The position numbers and the translations under genes are program-made. Under the pieces are notes generated by a model. It did not search any database and had not been told where the DNA came from. It saw nothing but the letters and a program-made list of their open reading frames with translations. This document shows, one piece after another, positions 1-7,063 of a stretch of DNA of 17,495 nt. The stretch comes from JBCDLI01 sp038745535 (GTDB lineage: Bacteria > Pseudomonadota > Alphaproteobacteria > Rhizobiales > Rhizobiaceae). Location of the stretch: assembly GCA_038745535.1 (NCBI GenBank), contig JBCDLI010000056.1, positions 1 to 17,495 of the forward strand. The letters are read 5' to 3'. Each line of letters begins with the position of its first letter. The first letter of the stretch is position 1.

Positions 1-100
1 CCATCCCTTTGGCGGCTACAAGCAGTCCGGCAATGGCCGCGAAGGCGGCATCTGGGGTTTGGACGACTTTACCGAAACGAAGATCGTTAGTGGTGCTTGA
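1..100 (+). CDS. Aldehyde dehydrogenase, C-terminal end (partial)
   Basis: Only the last 32 codons and the TGA stop (98-100) are inside the window; codons start at base 2. The readable end is HPFGGYKQSGNGREGG followed by IWGLDDFTETKIVSGA. The PFGGYKQSGNGRE segment is the conserved C-terminal signature of NAD(P)-dependent aldehyde dehydrogenases (the GYKxSGxGRE stretch near the oligomerisation arm), which oxidise aldehydes to carboxylic acids. Substrate cannot be judged from the tail. A degenerate copy of the same tail occurs at 2373-2453, directly before the TRAP operon, which suggests that the aldehyde dehydrogenase and the transporter were once neighbours. The gene is convergent with the oxidoreductase at 262-1245. 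The family call is secure; the rest of the gene is outside the window. Confidence 0.9.
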   Translation, partial: HPFGGYKQSGNGREGGIWGLDDFTETKIVSGA

Positions 101-214
101 GTTTGTCTACGCGCTAGTAGAGACGAGCAAGGCTGGAGGAGATCGTCGAATGGGCATGGCCTTTTGCATTGATGATACTTGGCACTGCCGACGAGCGTTG
201 ACCAACAAACGCCC

Positions 215-241
215 CGGGAAAAGCCGGCCCAGCTTTTCCCG
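215..241. terminator. Convergent-gene hairpin, probable bidirectional terminator
   Basis: A perfect inverted repeat with 10-bp arms, CGGGAAAAGC (215-224) and GCTTTTCCCG (232-241), and a 7-nt loop. It lies between the aldehyde dehydrogenase end (100) and the stop of the minus-strand oxidoreductase (262). No long T-run follows on either strand; the A4/T4 tract is within the stem. Position and symmetry suggest transcript ends for both genes, but termination itself is inferred. Confidence 0.6.
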
Positions 242-261
242 AATGCTGGCGGTTGCGTCCT

Positions 262-1245
262 TTAATTCAGCGTGACGACCACATTGCCCTGTGCCTCACC
301 ACTTTCAACCAGCCGATGCGCTTCGGCGATCTGGTCAAGCGGTAGAGACGAGTGGATGACAGCCGTTATTGCGCCCTCTTCAAGCAACGCCGTCAGATCC
401 GCGGTGGCCTTGGCTAGTGTTTCGCGTGGCAATTCGTAGACAAGAAAAAACCCGTATCGAAGCTGCTTCATAAGAGACATGACTGCAGGCACTTCTGCCT
501 CCATTGCGTCTGACCCGTAGACGGCCACGAAACCGCCATTGGCCATGATATCGGGATAGGTCGCAGCATTCACGCTCAAATTGACTTCTACAAGATGGTC
601 AACCCCAGAGCCGTCGGTAAGTTCGGCGATCCGTTCGGCAACATTCTCCGATTTATAATTGATGACAGCATCGGCTCCCGCGTGGCGCGCCGCTTCGGCT
701 TTGGTATCCGAACTGACCGTTGCAATCACCCGCGCGCCTTTGGCCTTCGCGATTTGTATGGCATAGCCACCCACAGCGCCGGCACCGCCCTGCACCAAAA
801 CGGTTTTACCCCTCACCGGTCCATTCATCAAAACCGCATTCCGAGCGGTCAGGAGCGGGACGCCGAATGTTGCGCCCGCGGAGAAATCAACGTTTTTCGG
901 AAGCTCGATTACGCGGTCGGACCGTGTCACCGCATACTCGGCGGCAGTACCGCTCACGCCGCCCCATTGGGCCGTATGCAGCCAGACGCGCTTGCCGATC
1001 ATGGCCTCATCAACACCGGCGCCCACGGCGTCAATCACGCCCGCTCCATCATTGTGCGGAATGATTTGGCTCCAACCTTCCGGCAGCGGAAACACACCAC
1101 TGCGTGTCTTGGTATCGGCGGGGTTCACGCCCGATGCATAAATACGGACCAGCACTTCGCCCGCGCCGGGCTTCGGCGCTTCCGTGTCCACGATTTTGAG
1201 TACGTCTGCGGCGTCACCGATCTCGGTGTAAATTGCGGCTCTCAT
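262..1245 (-). CDS. Zinc-independent MDR / NADPH:quinone oxidoreductase family protein
   Basis: A 327-residue medium-chain dehydrogenase/reductase of the quinone oxidoreductase branch, the usual length for the family. It starts MRAAIYTEIGDAADVLK, the typical QOR opening. It has an N-terminal GroES-like fold with ASGVNPADTK near residue 37, and the nucleotide-binding loop QGGAGAVGGYA at residues 152-162. No catalytic or structural zinc cysteine cluster is seen. Expected reaction: NADPH-dependent one- or two-electron reduction of quinones or enones in the cytosol. I chose the ATG at 1243-1245 over the in-frame ATG at 1275 because AGGAAGG sits about 8 nt before it and family homology begins there. 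A LysR gene lies 134 bp upstream on the same strand and is the obvious candidate regulator. Two perfect inverted repeats lie in the upstream region. True substrate unknown. Confidence 0.88.
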   Translation of the reverse strand: MRAAIYTEIGDAADVLKIVDTEAPKPGAGEVLVRIYASGVNPADTKTRSGVFPLPEGWSQIIPHNDGAGVIDAVGAGVDEAMIGKRVWLHTAQWGGVSGTAAEYAVTRSDRVIELPKNVDFSAGATFGVPLLTARNAVLMNGPVRGKTVLVQGGAGAVGGYAIQIAKAKGARVIATVSSDTKAEAARHAGADAVINYKSENVAERIAELTDGSGVDHLVEVNLSVNAATYPDIMANGGFVAVYGSDAMEAEVPAVMSLMKQLRYGFFLVYELPRETLAKATADLTALLEEGAITAVIHSSLPLDQIAEAHRLVESGEAQGNVVVTLN

Positions 1246-1265
1246 CGGATTTTCCTTCCTGAAAT

Positions 1266-1294
1266 GTGCATCCAACAGAGGTCTGCAGATGCAC
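1266..1294 (-). promoter_or_regulatory. Inverted repeat in the 5' leader of the oxidoreductase gene
   Basis: Arms GTGCATC (1266-1272) and GATGCAC (1288-1294), perfect over 7 bp, with a 15-nt spacer. It lies 21 bp from the start codon, just upstream of the AGGAAGG ribosome-binding site. It could form a leader hairpin near the ribosome-binding site or be a DNA operator; the sequence alone does not decide. Confidence 0.4.
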
Positions 1295-1299
1295 GCTTG

Positions 1300-1317
1300 C
1301 TATGTTTCAGAACATAG
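1300..1317 (-). promoter_or_regulatory. Candidate operator upstream of the oxidoreductase gene
   Basis: A perfect dyad CTATGTT-TCAG-AACATAG with 7-bp arms and a 4-nt centre, 55 bp upstream of the oxidoreductase start codon, where a regulator would overlap the promoter or early transcript. The LysR protein encoded immediately upstream (1380-2324) is the simplest candidate ligand. The compact 18-bp dyad also resembles MarR/TetR-type sites. A second, weaker dyad (TATTC-N8-GAATA, 1361-1378) lies nearer the end of lysR. Confidence 0.45.
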
Positions 1318-1379
1318 AAGGACGTACGAAGCGGAATAAACTGCTATAATTTGAACTCGCTATTCACATAGGCGAATAA

Positions 1380-2324
1380 TCAACCAGGCGGATTGGCCCT
1401 AGCTTGCTCAATTTCCTGCTCACAGATGGCCGCGGTTTTGGCGAATATGTCCACCAGCCATTCCATCACGCCTTCAACGCGTCGGGGCCGGTTTTTCCGT
1501 TCAAGCGACAGGAGCGAAACCGGGCTGAACACGTCGGCCCAATCCAGATAAACAGGCACGAGTGAGCCGCGACGGATTGCGTCATGCGCTTGGCACCAGA
1601 GCACCTGAATGTAGCCCAGTCCTGCCTGCGCTGCATCAATGCAGGTGTCGAACTCGTCGAACTGTATCCGTCCGGCGAGGGGTATCTCAAAGCGTTCCCC
1701 GTCCCGGTTAAACCGAAAGGGCAATCCGGCCTCGTCGCGTGGCGGCGGATACCGATAGCCGATGGTTTGTTCTGGTCGCAGGGTCCTTGGATCGGCAGGA
1801 GCAGAAGCAGCCAGTTCCCGCGTCGCCAGTGTTACTAGGCGGAAGGAGGCAAGCTGCTTAGCCAAAAGGCTGCTGTTGCTGAGCGTGCCCAATCGAATTG
1901 CGAGGTCCACATTTTCCGTTAGCAAATCCACTGGCCGGTCTGCCATGGTGAACGAGAGATCGAGCTTCGGGTGGGCTTCGGTGAAAGCGGGCAAAAAGGG
2001 CAAAACAACGCCGCGCATTATGTGCCCGGTAAGCGCAATCTTGACTCTTCCTGCGAGTTCTGCTCCGTCCGCTCGGAGGCTTTCATCAACTTCATCTAGA
2101 TCTTGGAGAATGTTGTTCACGCGCTCGTAATAGGCGCGCCCTTCTGCCGTCACAGCCACCTTTCGTGTGCTTCTCTCCAGCAACCGAACACCGAGCGAGT
2201 TTTCAAGCGACTTCATCCACGTTGAGGCGGTCGCCGAAGGCAATCCCAATCCGCGCGCGGCACTCGAAAATGACCCGAGTTCGACAATACGGCAAAACAG
2301 ACGAAGTGTACGCAGGCGATCCAT
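1380..2324 (-). CDS. LysR-family transcriptional regulator
   Basis: A 314-residue LysR-type regulator. The winged helix-turn-helix occupies about residues 1-60 (FCRIVELGSFSSAARGLGL, then SATASTWMKSLENSLGVRL and LLERSTRKVAVTAEGRAYY). The periplasmic-binding-like effector domain follows at about residues 90-295 (GRVKIALTGHIMRGVVLPFL; ENVDLAIRLGTLSNSSLLAK). It belongs to the broad group that usually controls an adjacent oxidoreductase. It is read towards the quinone oxidoreductase and away from the TRAP operon, whose dctP starts 211 bp away on the other strand, so it could act on either. ATG at 2322-2324. The 2325-2535 gap holds the eroded aldehyde dehydrogenase tail. Family call is secure; effector and targets are unknown. 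Confidence 0.92.
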   Translation of the reverse strand: MDRLRTLRLFCRIVELGSFSSAARGLGLPSATASTWMKSLENSLGVRLLERSTRKVAVTAEGRAYYERVNNILQDLDEVDESLRADGAELAGRVKIALTGHIMRGVVLPFLPAFTEAHPKLDLSFTMADRPVDLLTENVDLAIRLGTLSNSSLLAKQLASFRLVTLATRELAASAPADPRTLRPEQTIGYRYPPPRDEAGLPFRFNRDGERFEIPLAGRIQFDEFDTCIDAAQAGLGYIQVLWCQAHDAIRRGSLVPVYLDWADVFSPVSLLSLERKNRPRRVEGVMEWLVDIFAKTAAICEQEIEQARANPPG

Positions 2325-2372
2325 CTATTTCTTGTTGGTGGATGATAAACCAAAATCCAAATACGGCACAAT

Positions 2373-2453
2373 GAGCAGTCCTACAATGGCCGCGAAGGCG
2401 GCATCCGGGGTCTGGAAGACTTTACCCAGACCCAGATCGCGAGTGGTGCTTGA
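2373..2453 (+). pseudogene. Aldehyde dehydrogenase 3' remnant (second copy of the gene end at 1-100)
   Basis: Read from 2373, 26 codons plus TGA give EQSYNGREGGIRGLEDF then TQTQIASGA. This aligns without gaps to bases 20-100 at the left edge: 69 of 81 bases and 19 of 26 residues are identical by my count, with the stop at the same position. Upstream the frame is quickly closed by a stop and the FGGYK part is missing, so this is a tail fragment, not a gene. It ends 82 bp before the dctP start. The most economical reading is the leftover end of an aldehyde dehydrogenase gene that once preceded dctP, or a duplication of the intact gene's end. Confidence 0.8.
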
Positions 2454-2535
2454 CCTTCTCCTCGCATTAGACGAAATGCCAAGATGCGTTTGCAGCCGAT
2501 CAGCTCGTTCGCGCTCATCCTGGGGAGGAAATCTT

Positions 2536-3531
2536 ATGAAAAAGACGATCACACGCTTGCTTGCAGCTGCTGCGCTGACCTTGGCGCCGATGGCAGCGAT
2601 TGCCGACACGACTATTCGCGTGACGCTGCAATTGCCGGAGACACACTCGCTCGGCCAAAACTGGCTGGCCTTTGACGAAATAATCAGAGAAAAATCCGGC
2701 GGCGAACTGTCCATTCAGCTGTTCCCATCGGCGCAATTGTTCCGTGACAACGAAGTGCCCGAAGCGGTTGGCACGGGCGCTATTGACGCGGGCTCGGCCT
2801 TTCTTGGCCGCTTTGCCGGTGCTGTGCCGACGGTAGACGTCGTCAACCTTCCGTTCCTTTTTGAAAATGAAGACCACCTGCGCGCAGCGACTGCAACCGG
2901 TTCGCCCATGCGCGAATTCCTTGATGCAAAGATCTTGGAAGAAACCGGCGCAAAGGTTCTCTGGTGGCAGGCGTTTGGTCGTAACGTCTATCTGTCCAAC
3001 GAAGAGGAAGTGCGCACGCCCGCTAACATGGACGGTAAGCGCGTTCGCACATACGGCAAGGTTCTTGGCTGGACGGTGGAGTCGCTCGGCGGCGCACCCA
3101 CGCTGATCTCAGGCTCTGAGCAGTTTCTCGCTTACCAGCAAGGCACGGTCGATATTGGCATGACGGGCGTTTCTGCTGTGCGGTCCCGCGCGCTGTACGA
3201 GGTCATGGACCACATGACGCTAAGCTTCGATAGCGCGATTGAATTCGTCGCTGTCATCAACAACGATCTCTTCGAAGGCCTTCCAGCTGATCAACAGCAA
3301 ATCATCATGGAAGCAGCAGCGGAAGTCGAACAGCAATTGCGTAACTCGATTTACGCCGAGGAAGACGAAGCGATTGCCGAAGTTGGCGAGAAAATGACCG
3401 TGGTTGAACTCACCGCTGACGAACGCGCATCGTGGGTGCAGGCAACGTCGGGCGTGGCAGATCGCTTTATCGATGATGCGGGCCAAGCAGCACGCGAAGT
3501 CATCGAAGCCGCACGCGCTTCGGCCAACTAA
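2536..3531 (+). CDS. dctP: TRAP transporter solute-binding protein, DctP/SiaP family
   Basis: A 331-residue periplasmic binding protein of a tripartite ATP-independent transporter. The signal peptide is MKKTITRLLAAAALTLAPMAAIA with likely cleavage after residue 23 (AIA|D). The mature part shows the DctP fold: RVTLQLPETHSLGQNW at the start, GELSIQLFPSAQLF, then the central MDGKRVRTYGKVLGW stretch carrying the arginine region that in this family contacts the ligand carboxylate, and the EQFLAYQQGTVDIGMTG stretch. The ATG at 2536 has an excellent GGGGAGGAA ribosome-binding site; the longer open frame upstream runs through the aldehyde dehydrogenase remnant and is not the gene. First gene of the dctP-Q-M operon. 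The ligand is probably an organic acid, but I cannot name it. Confidence 0.93.
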   Translation: MKKTITRLLAAAALTLAPMAAIADTTIRVTLQLPETHSLGQNWLAFDEIIREKSGGELSIQLFPSAQLFRDNEVPEAVGTGAIDAGSAFLGRFAGAVPTVDVVNLPFLFENEDHLRAATATGSPMREFLDAKILEETGAKVLWWQAFGRNVYLSNEEEVRTPANMDGKRVRTYGKVLGWTVESLGGAPTLISGSEQFLAYQQGTVDIGMTGVSAVRSRALYEVMDHMTLSFDSAIEFVAVINNDLFEGLPADQQQIIMEAAAEVEQQLRNSIYAEEDEAIAEVGEKMTVVELTADERASWVQATSGVADRFIDDAGQAAREVIEAARASAN

Positions 3532-3538
3532 TCAATCA

Positions 3539-3559
3539 GGCGCGCTTTACCGGCGCGCC
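3539..3559 (+). promoter_or_regulatory. dctP-dctQ intercistronic hairpin
   Basis: GGCGCGC (3539-3545) and GCGCGCC (3553-3559) form a perfect 7-bp GC stem with a 7-nt loop, starting 8 nt after the dctP stop. No T-run follows, so it is better read as an mRNA-stabilising or partial-attenuation hairpin that would favour the binding protein over the membrane subunits. The role is inferred from position. Confidence 0.55.
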
Positions 3560-3588
3560 CTATCTCCCGAACTCATGTGGGGCTTCAA

Positions 3589-4122
3589 GTGAAAAGCCTA
3601 ACACTCTTCGTCCACGCGATGAACAAAATCTCCGATTGGACCGGGCGGCTCGCCGCTTGGTCCTTTTTCGCTGTTGGTCTGTTCATCTGCTACGAAGTCT
3701 TCATGCGATACGTCCTCGTTATGCCCACCATCTGGGTCAACGAGGTCAGCCGCATCATACAGGTCTGGGGCGTGTTCATCGCGATTGCCTATGTCCTGCG
3801 GCACCGCAGTCACATCGTGATCGATGTCGCGTTTCGCAAAGAAGGAACTTTAGGCCGTAAGCTCACAGACACCTTTGCGCTGCTCGTGGTCATCGGTACA
3901 TCGCTTGTCATTGCGACGGGAGGCTGGGACGTCTGGCTGCGGTCCACGCTTGCCGGCCACACAACCGACAGTTCGCTCGCCGTGCCGAAGGTATTTACCC
4001 AGTCCGCGCTCTGGGTTGGCTTCGGTTTGATGGCGCTTCAGGCCGTCGCCGAGATCATCAAGGTGTGGACCGGCATTGGCGCAGACGAAGCCGACAACAA
4101 TGCTGATCTGGCCGCGCACTGA
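3589..4122 (+). CDS. dctQ: TRAP transporter small permease, DctQ family
   Basis: A 177-residue membrane protein with four predicted membrane spans, as in DctQ: about WSFFAVGLFICYEVFMRYVL, the WGVFIAIAYVLRH region, FALLVVIGTSLVIATGG and ALWVGFGLMALQAVAEII. The WVNEVSRIIQVWGVF and RHRSHIVIDV stretches are typical of the family. The start is a judgement: GTG at 3589 has GTGGGG about 7 nt upstream, while the in-frame GTG at 3577 has no visible site and would add four residues (MGLQ). An out-of-frame ATG at 3575 opens a 5-codon frame (MWGFK) whose stop overlaps GTG 3589, so coupling is conceivable. The stop overlaps the dctM start by one base (TGATG), a sign of translational coupling. Confidence 0.9.
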   Translation: MKSLTLFVHAMNKISDWTGRLAAWSFFAVGLFICYEVFMRYVLVMPTIWVNEVSRIIQVWGVFIAIAYVLRHRSHIVIDVAFRKEGTLGRKLTDTFALLVVIGTSLVIATGGWDVWLRSTLAGHTTDSSLAVPKVFTQSALWVGFGLMALQAVAEIIKVWTGIGADEADNNADLAAH

Positions 4123-5396
4123 TGGAAACCATCCTCATCATCGGCGCGCTGATCGCGCTGCTCCTGCTGCGTGTGCCGGTCGCCTATGCGATGGGCGGTC
4201 TCGGCGTGTTTCTTCTTTGGTGGAAGGGAATCCCGCTTATTGGCGTTCCACAGCGCCTCTACGGCGCGATGGACAGTTCCGAACTGCTCGCAGTGCCGCT
4301 CTTTCTTTTGATGTCTAATGTTCTGTTAAAGGGCGGCGTCGGGCGCGATCTGTTTGCCGCCGTTCAATCCTGGGTTGGTCACTGGCCCGGCGGGCTGGGT
4401 GTGGCCACGGTGAAATCCTGCACGCTATTCTCTGCCATTTCCGGTTCGTCCGTCGCAACAGCAGCAACCATCGGCACCGTCGCAATCCCCGAGATGGAAA
4501 AGCGAGGCTATCCCCGCCCGTTCATCATGGGGCAACTGGCAGCTGGTGGCACGCTCGGTATTCTCATTCCGCCGTCGATCCCGCTGATCCTATACGGCGT
4601 GGTCGCAGAGGTCTCCATTCCCACGCTGTTTCTCGCAGGCATTGGGCCGGGCCTGTTTCTCGCCGCCGTCTTCATTGCCTATTCCATGGCCTACAATCGC
4701 CTGCGCGGCGGCGCCCATACCGAACGCACCGCGTGGACCGACCGTCTCCGCGCGACGCTGCTCGCTTTACCGACCGTGCTATTGGCCGCTGCAATCATTG
4801 GCGCAATCTATCTCGGCATCGCGACACCATCAGAAAGCGCAGGCGTTGGCTTCGTGCTTGCACTGGTGATCACCTTCGCCATGGGCCGCATGAATTTCAG
4901 CCTGCTGCAGGAGGCCGTGGAAGGCGCGCTAAAAACCACCGCGATGGTGCTGATCATCGTGGCAGGCGCAAAGATATTTTCGTTCGCAATCGCGCTTTAT
5001 CTCATCCCGCAGACCATCAGCGCGTGGCTGAGTTCAAACTTTGAAAGCGCCGCGATGTTCATCCTCGCGGTCGGCATTGTGTTGCTGATCATCGGCTTCT
5101 TTTTGGAAGCGCTATCCATGCTGTTGATCATGGTGCCGGTACTGCTGCCCGCCGTCGTGGGCATGGGCATTGATCCGGTCTGGTTCGGCATCTTCTTTGT
5201 GGTGTTGATCGAAACCGCGCTCATCACCCCGCCGGTCGGGCTCAATTTATTTGTCATCCAAGCGGTCGGGCGAGCGCGGCTGGAAGAGGTTGTTGCGGGC
5301 GCGTGGCCCTTCGCGTTGATGATGCTTTCCACCGCCGTCCTGCTCTGGGTCTGGCAGGACTTGGCGCTTTTCATTCCGTATCAAATCGCGCGGTAA
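4122..5396 (+). CDS. dctM: TRAP transporter large permease, DctM family
   Basis: A 424-residue polytopic protein, the normal DctM length, that forms the Na+-driven transport channel with DctQ. Family landmarks are RVPVAYAMGGLG near the start, LAVPLFLLMSNVLLKGG, LFSAISGSSVATAATIGTVA, then GTLGILIPPSIPLILYGVVAE in the first half, with the repeat-related FFLEALSMLLIMVPVLLP and ETALITPPVGLNLFVIQ in the second. The IPPS and TPPVGLN segments are the conserved helix breaks of this fold. The ATG is embedded in the dctQ stop (TGATG). Last gene of the operon; a dyad follows at 5447-5486. Confidence 0.94.
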   Translation: METILIIGALIALLLLRVPVAYAMGGLGVFLLWWKGIPLIGVPQRLYGAMDSSELLAVPLFLLMSNVLLKGGVGRDLFAAVQSWVGHWPGGLGVATVKSCTLFSAISGSSVATAATIGTVAIPEMEKRGYPRPFIMGQLAAGGTLGILIPPSIPLILYGVVAEVSIPTLFLAGIGPGLFLAAVFIAYSMAYNRLRGGAHTERTAWTDRLRATLLALPTVLLAAAIIGAIYLGIATPSESAGVGFVLALVITFAMGRMNFSLLQEAVEGALKTTAMVLIIVAGAKIFSFAIALYLIPQTISAWLSSNFESAAMFILAVGIVLLIIGFFLEALSMLLIMVPVLLPAVVGMGIDPVWFGIFFVVLIETALITPPVGLNLFVIQAVGRARLEEVVAGAWPFALMMLSTAVLLWVWQDLALFIPYQIAR

Positions 5397-5446
5397 GTGC
5401 ACTAAAATTGAGCCGGAAGTAGCTGGTTAGAGCCCGTTCGCCACTA

Positions 5447-5486
5447 TTTCTTAGCATCGCTTCAACGACGACCATGCGCTAAGAAA
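5447..5486. terminator. Dyad between the convergent dctM and HEPN genes
   Basis: Perfect 9-bp arms TTTCTTAGC (5447-5455) and GCTAAGAAA (5478-5486) with a 22-nt loop, between the dctM stop (5396) and the stop of the minus-strand gene (5512). No T-run follows, and the long loop makes it a weak classical terminator, but its place between convergent genes supports a transcript-end role. Confidence 0.4.
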
Positions 5487-5511
5487 CGGATACTGCAAAC
5501 TCATGTTTACT

Positions 5512-6566
5512 TCACAGGCGACGAACGAGGTTTTTAATCCAAATCATTCCAAATTCGATAGCCCATTCGGTCTGCGGGCGCGACAGGCGCGGCATTTGCA
5601 AACTACCTGCGCCATGCCCGAATGGGTTGCGGACGTGTCTAAAGAATTCCTTCAATGACGCGCTTTCCCAAGGTGAAATGAGCTCGTTCTTCCTAGATGC
5701 AAAGTTATCAATGTAGTTGTGAGCACCCTTTTCTCCGCCGTGGGTCCATCCCTTCTGGTCACAAATAACTGTGATGGTGCTCTCCAATGCGCGAGCAGCA
5801 TAAAAGGCTGGGTCGCGCCCATCGCTGTCGCGAAGGTCGAGTGCCTCTTTCATATCCAAGTCGACGTTTGCCCAAATGGGATCACTGACTAACGCCCAGA
5901 ACGGTGTCTCAATTTCCTGCTGAACGACATCATCGGTCGAGATTTGGATGTAGCCATTGTGGTAGTTCAACGGGTAGCTAGCTTGACGGAAACGCGCGTT
6001 AAGTTCCTCAACACACGCGAGAAATGCAGCAGTATCTGTCTCTCGCCTCTTTCGTGCAGCCGCTTCCGGGTCACCCGGCACCCGCAAGTCGGAACGCGAC
6101 AATGATGCGAGAAGTCGTTCGCCATCATTGATAGCAGATGCGTTCTTCGCATTAATTTCAGCTTCACGCTCTCGAAAACCTAATTCAATAAGGCTCAGTC
6201 GCTCTTTGACGTGCTCGTGGGGGAACCCGACACGGCCTTCGTCAGCCAATTTTCGCAGACATTGACCATAGCACATTTGCCGGATTGGACGTGATCGTTC
6301 CCGTTCCATTTGGTCGTGTACGAAAACCGTATCGGTGACAGTTCCTTCACGCCAAGTTCGCGTGATATGTTGCTGTGCAGGTTGGTCCAGAAAGCGACCC
6401 CAATGGCGTCTTCCTCGCCGTTTCTATAGTATGGATATATATCTTCACCCAGAATGCGAAATGCGTGAACAAGGAGACGGCTATCGCGTTGCTCGAAGCT
6501 GTCGCGAAGCGTTCGGTTCTGATAGCGGCGGGCGAAAATGTCGATCAGCATTATTTCATTGAACAA
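5512..6566 (-). pseudogene. HEPN / abortive-infection-like protein gene, split by a frameshift
   Basis: Two overlapping minus-strand frames look like halves of one protein. The 5' half (6566 to about 6250) reads MLIDIFARRYQNRTL, a WTNLHSNISRELGVKELSP region and VCENWL. The 3' half (about 6250 to 5512) continues with DEGRVGFPHEHVKERLSLIE, then LESTITVICDQKGW and FFRHVRNPFGHG. The RNPFGH motif fits the R-x4-H signature of HEPN ribonucleases (R227, H232 if counted from the ATG at 6309). Overall it resembles AbiJ / STM4504-type proteins, from memory and not from a search. Adding one base at AATTGGCTGAC (about 6240-6250) would give NWLDEGRVGF and one frame of about 350 codons. No canonical slippery heptamer is seen there. 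The start is ATG 6566 or 6551; neither has a clear ribosome-binding site. Either a disabled defence gene or a sequencing error. Confidence 0.65.
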
Positions 6567-6828
6567 CGATTAGTGTCGATTGCAAACTGACGGGGCGTTG
6601 CAAGCGAACGATCAACGCTGTTCGCCAATCAATTTGGTCATTGCTCAATTCCAGTATTCAGGTCAGCGCCCCATTACTACGTCCGCTTTGGACCGTTGTA
6701 CTGTCATTGGTTAGTGCGGAACAATTGACAGCAAAGTCCGCACCCCCGACGTTCAAACTTCCACCCCACCTTCGTCTCATGCCGTTTCCGATTGCCAATG
6801 ATCATCCATTGTGTTGAACATCAGCCAT
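6567..6828. other. Intergenic region between the HEPN gene and the cobalamin riboswitch
   Basis: A divergent spacer that should hold promoters for both sides; I find no convincing gene. The clearest structure is a perfect 7-bp inverted repeat, GTGCGGA (6714-6720) and TCCGCAC (6737-6743). A TTGACA hexamer (6725-6730) sits between the arms, but nothing like a -10 box lies 16-18 bp downstream. A short GTCC-GCTTT-GGAC dyad lies near 6681. Confidence 0.4.
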
Positions 6829-7012
6829 GGTTTCGCGCGCCTTTAAACCAAGGCCGCGGATTAAAAGGGAACACGGTGCGGTGTAGCCATCAGGCGCCAA
6901 ATCCGTGACTGCCCCCGCAACTGTGAGCGGTGAGCGACCCCGAGTGAGCCACTGGAGCGATAGCTCCGGGAAGGTTCGGGCAAGCATCGACCCGCGAGTC
7001 AGGAGACCTGCC
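6829..7012 (+). promoter_or_regulatory. Adenosylcobalamin riboswitch aptamer
   Basis: The conserved blocks appear in the right order. A GC stem (about 6834-6858) is followed by TTAAAAGGGAACACGGTG at about 6861, AATCCGTGACTGCCCCCGC then AACTGT (6899-6923), GCCACTG (about 6948), GGGAAGG (6968-6974) and the B12 box GAGTCAGGAGACCTGCC (6996-7012). These match the cobalamin riboswitch family as I know it. It lies on the same strand as and upstream of the ABC importer genes, so cofactor binding should repress their expression. The 5' end, which depends on the P1 pairing partner, is approximate. Confidence 0.93.
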
Positions 7013-7063
7013 ATGTCAACTGAAACCGTACCGGGCGGGGTGCTCCGGGGGAGAGACATATGA
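7013..7063 (+). CDS. Possible 16-codon leader ORF directly after the B12 box
   Basis: ATG at 7013 reads MSTETVPGGVLRGRDI and stops at 7061-7063. AGGAG (7001-7005), 7 nt upstream, looks like a ribosome-binding site but is part of the conserved B12 box, so it may exist for structural reasons only. The ORF runs through the L13-like hairpin at 7031-7048 and its stop overlaps the next ATG (ATGA at 7060-7063). Translation would unfold that hairpin. I recognise no family; it may be an accidental frame. Confidence 0.25.
   Translation: MSTETVPGGVLRGRDI
7031..7053 (+). promoter_or_regulatory. Riboswitch expression platform: L13-like hairpin touching a ribosome-binding site
   Basis: CCGG (7031-7034) can pair with CCGG (7045-7048), extended by a G-U pair, leaving a loop with CGGGGT (7036-7041). 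This is perfectly complementary to ACCCCG (6937-6942) in the P5/L5 part of the aptamer, the arrangement expected of the L5-L13 kissing interaction known in this riboswitch class. The 3' arm runs into the purine run GGGGGAG (7047-7053), 6 nt before the ATG at 7060. Ligand-stabilised kissing should therefore hide that ribosome-binding site. The pairing is read directly; the mechanism is inferred from the class. Confidence 0.6.

Noticed and set aside
595..1317. 240-codon open frame on the plus strand
   Set aside because: It lies antisense to the quinone oxidoreductase, which has clear family motifs and a good ribosome-binding site; the opposite frame has no recognisable domain.
1245..2324. qor-lysR as a transposable element between the duplicated gene ends
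   Set aside because: No transposase, terminal inverted repeats or target-site duplication were found; recombination or duplication explains the repeat better.
2167..2535. Long in-frame extension ahead of the dctP signal peptide
   Set aside because: The extension crosses the LysR start and reads the aldehyde dehydrogenase remnant out of frame; a perfect signal peptide and GGGGAGGAA site mark the start at 2536.
6236..6262. Programmed -1 frameshift in the HEPN gene
   Set aside because: The GCGAAAATTGG stretch does not form a canonical X-XXY-YYZ heptamer in the upstream frame and no clear downstream stimulator was seen. A mutation or sequence error is simpler, though it is kept as an open question in the findings.
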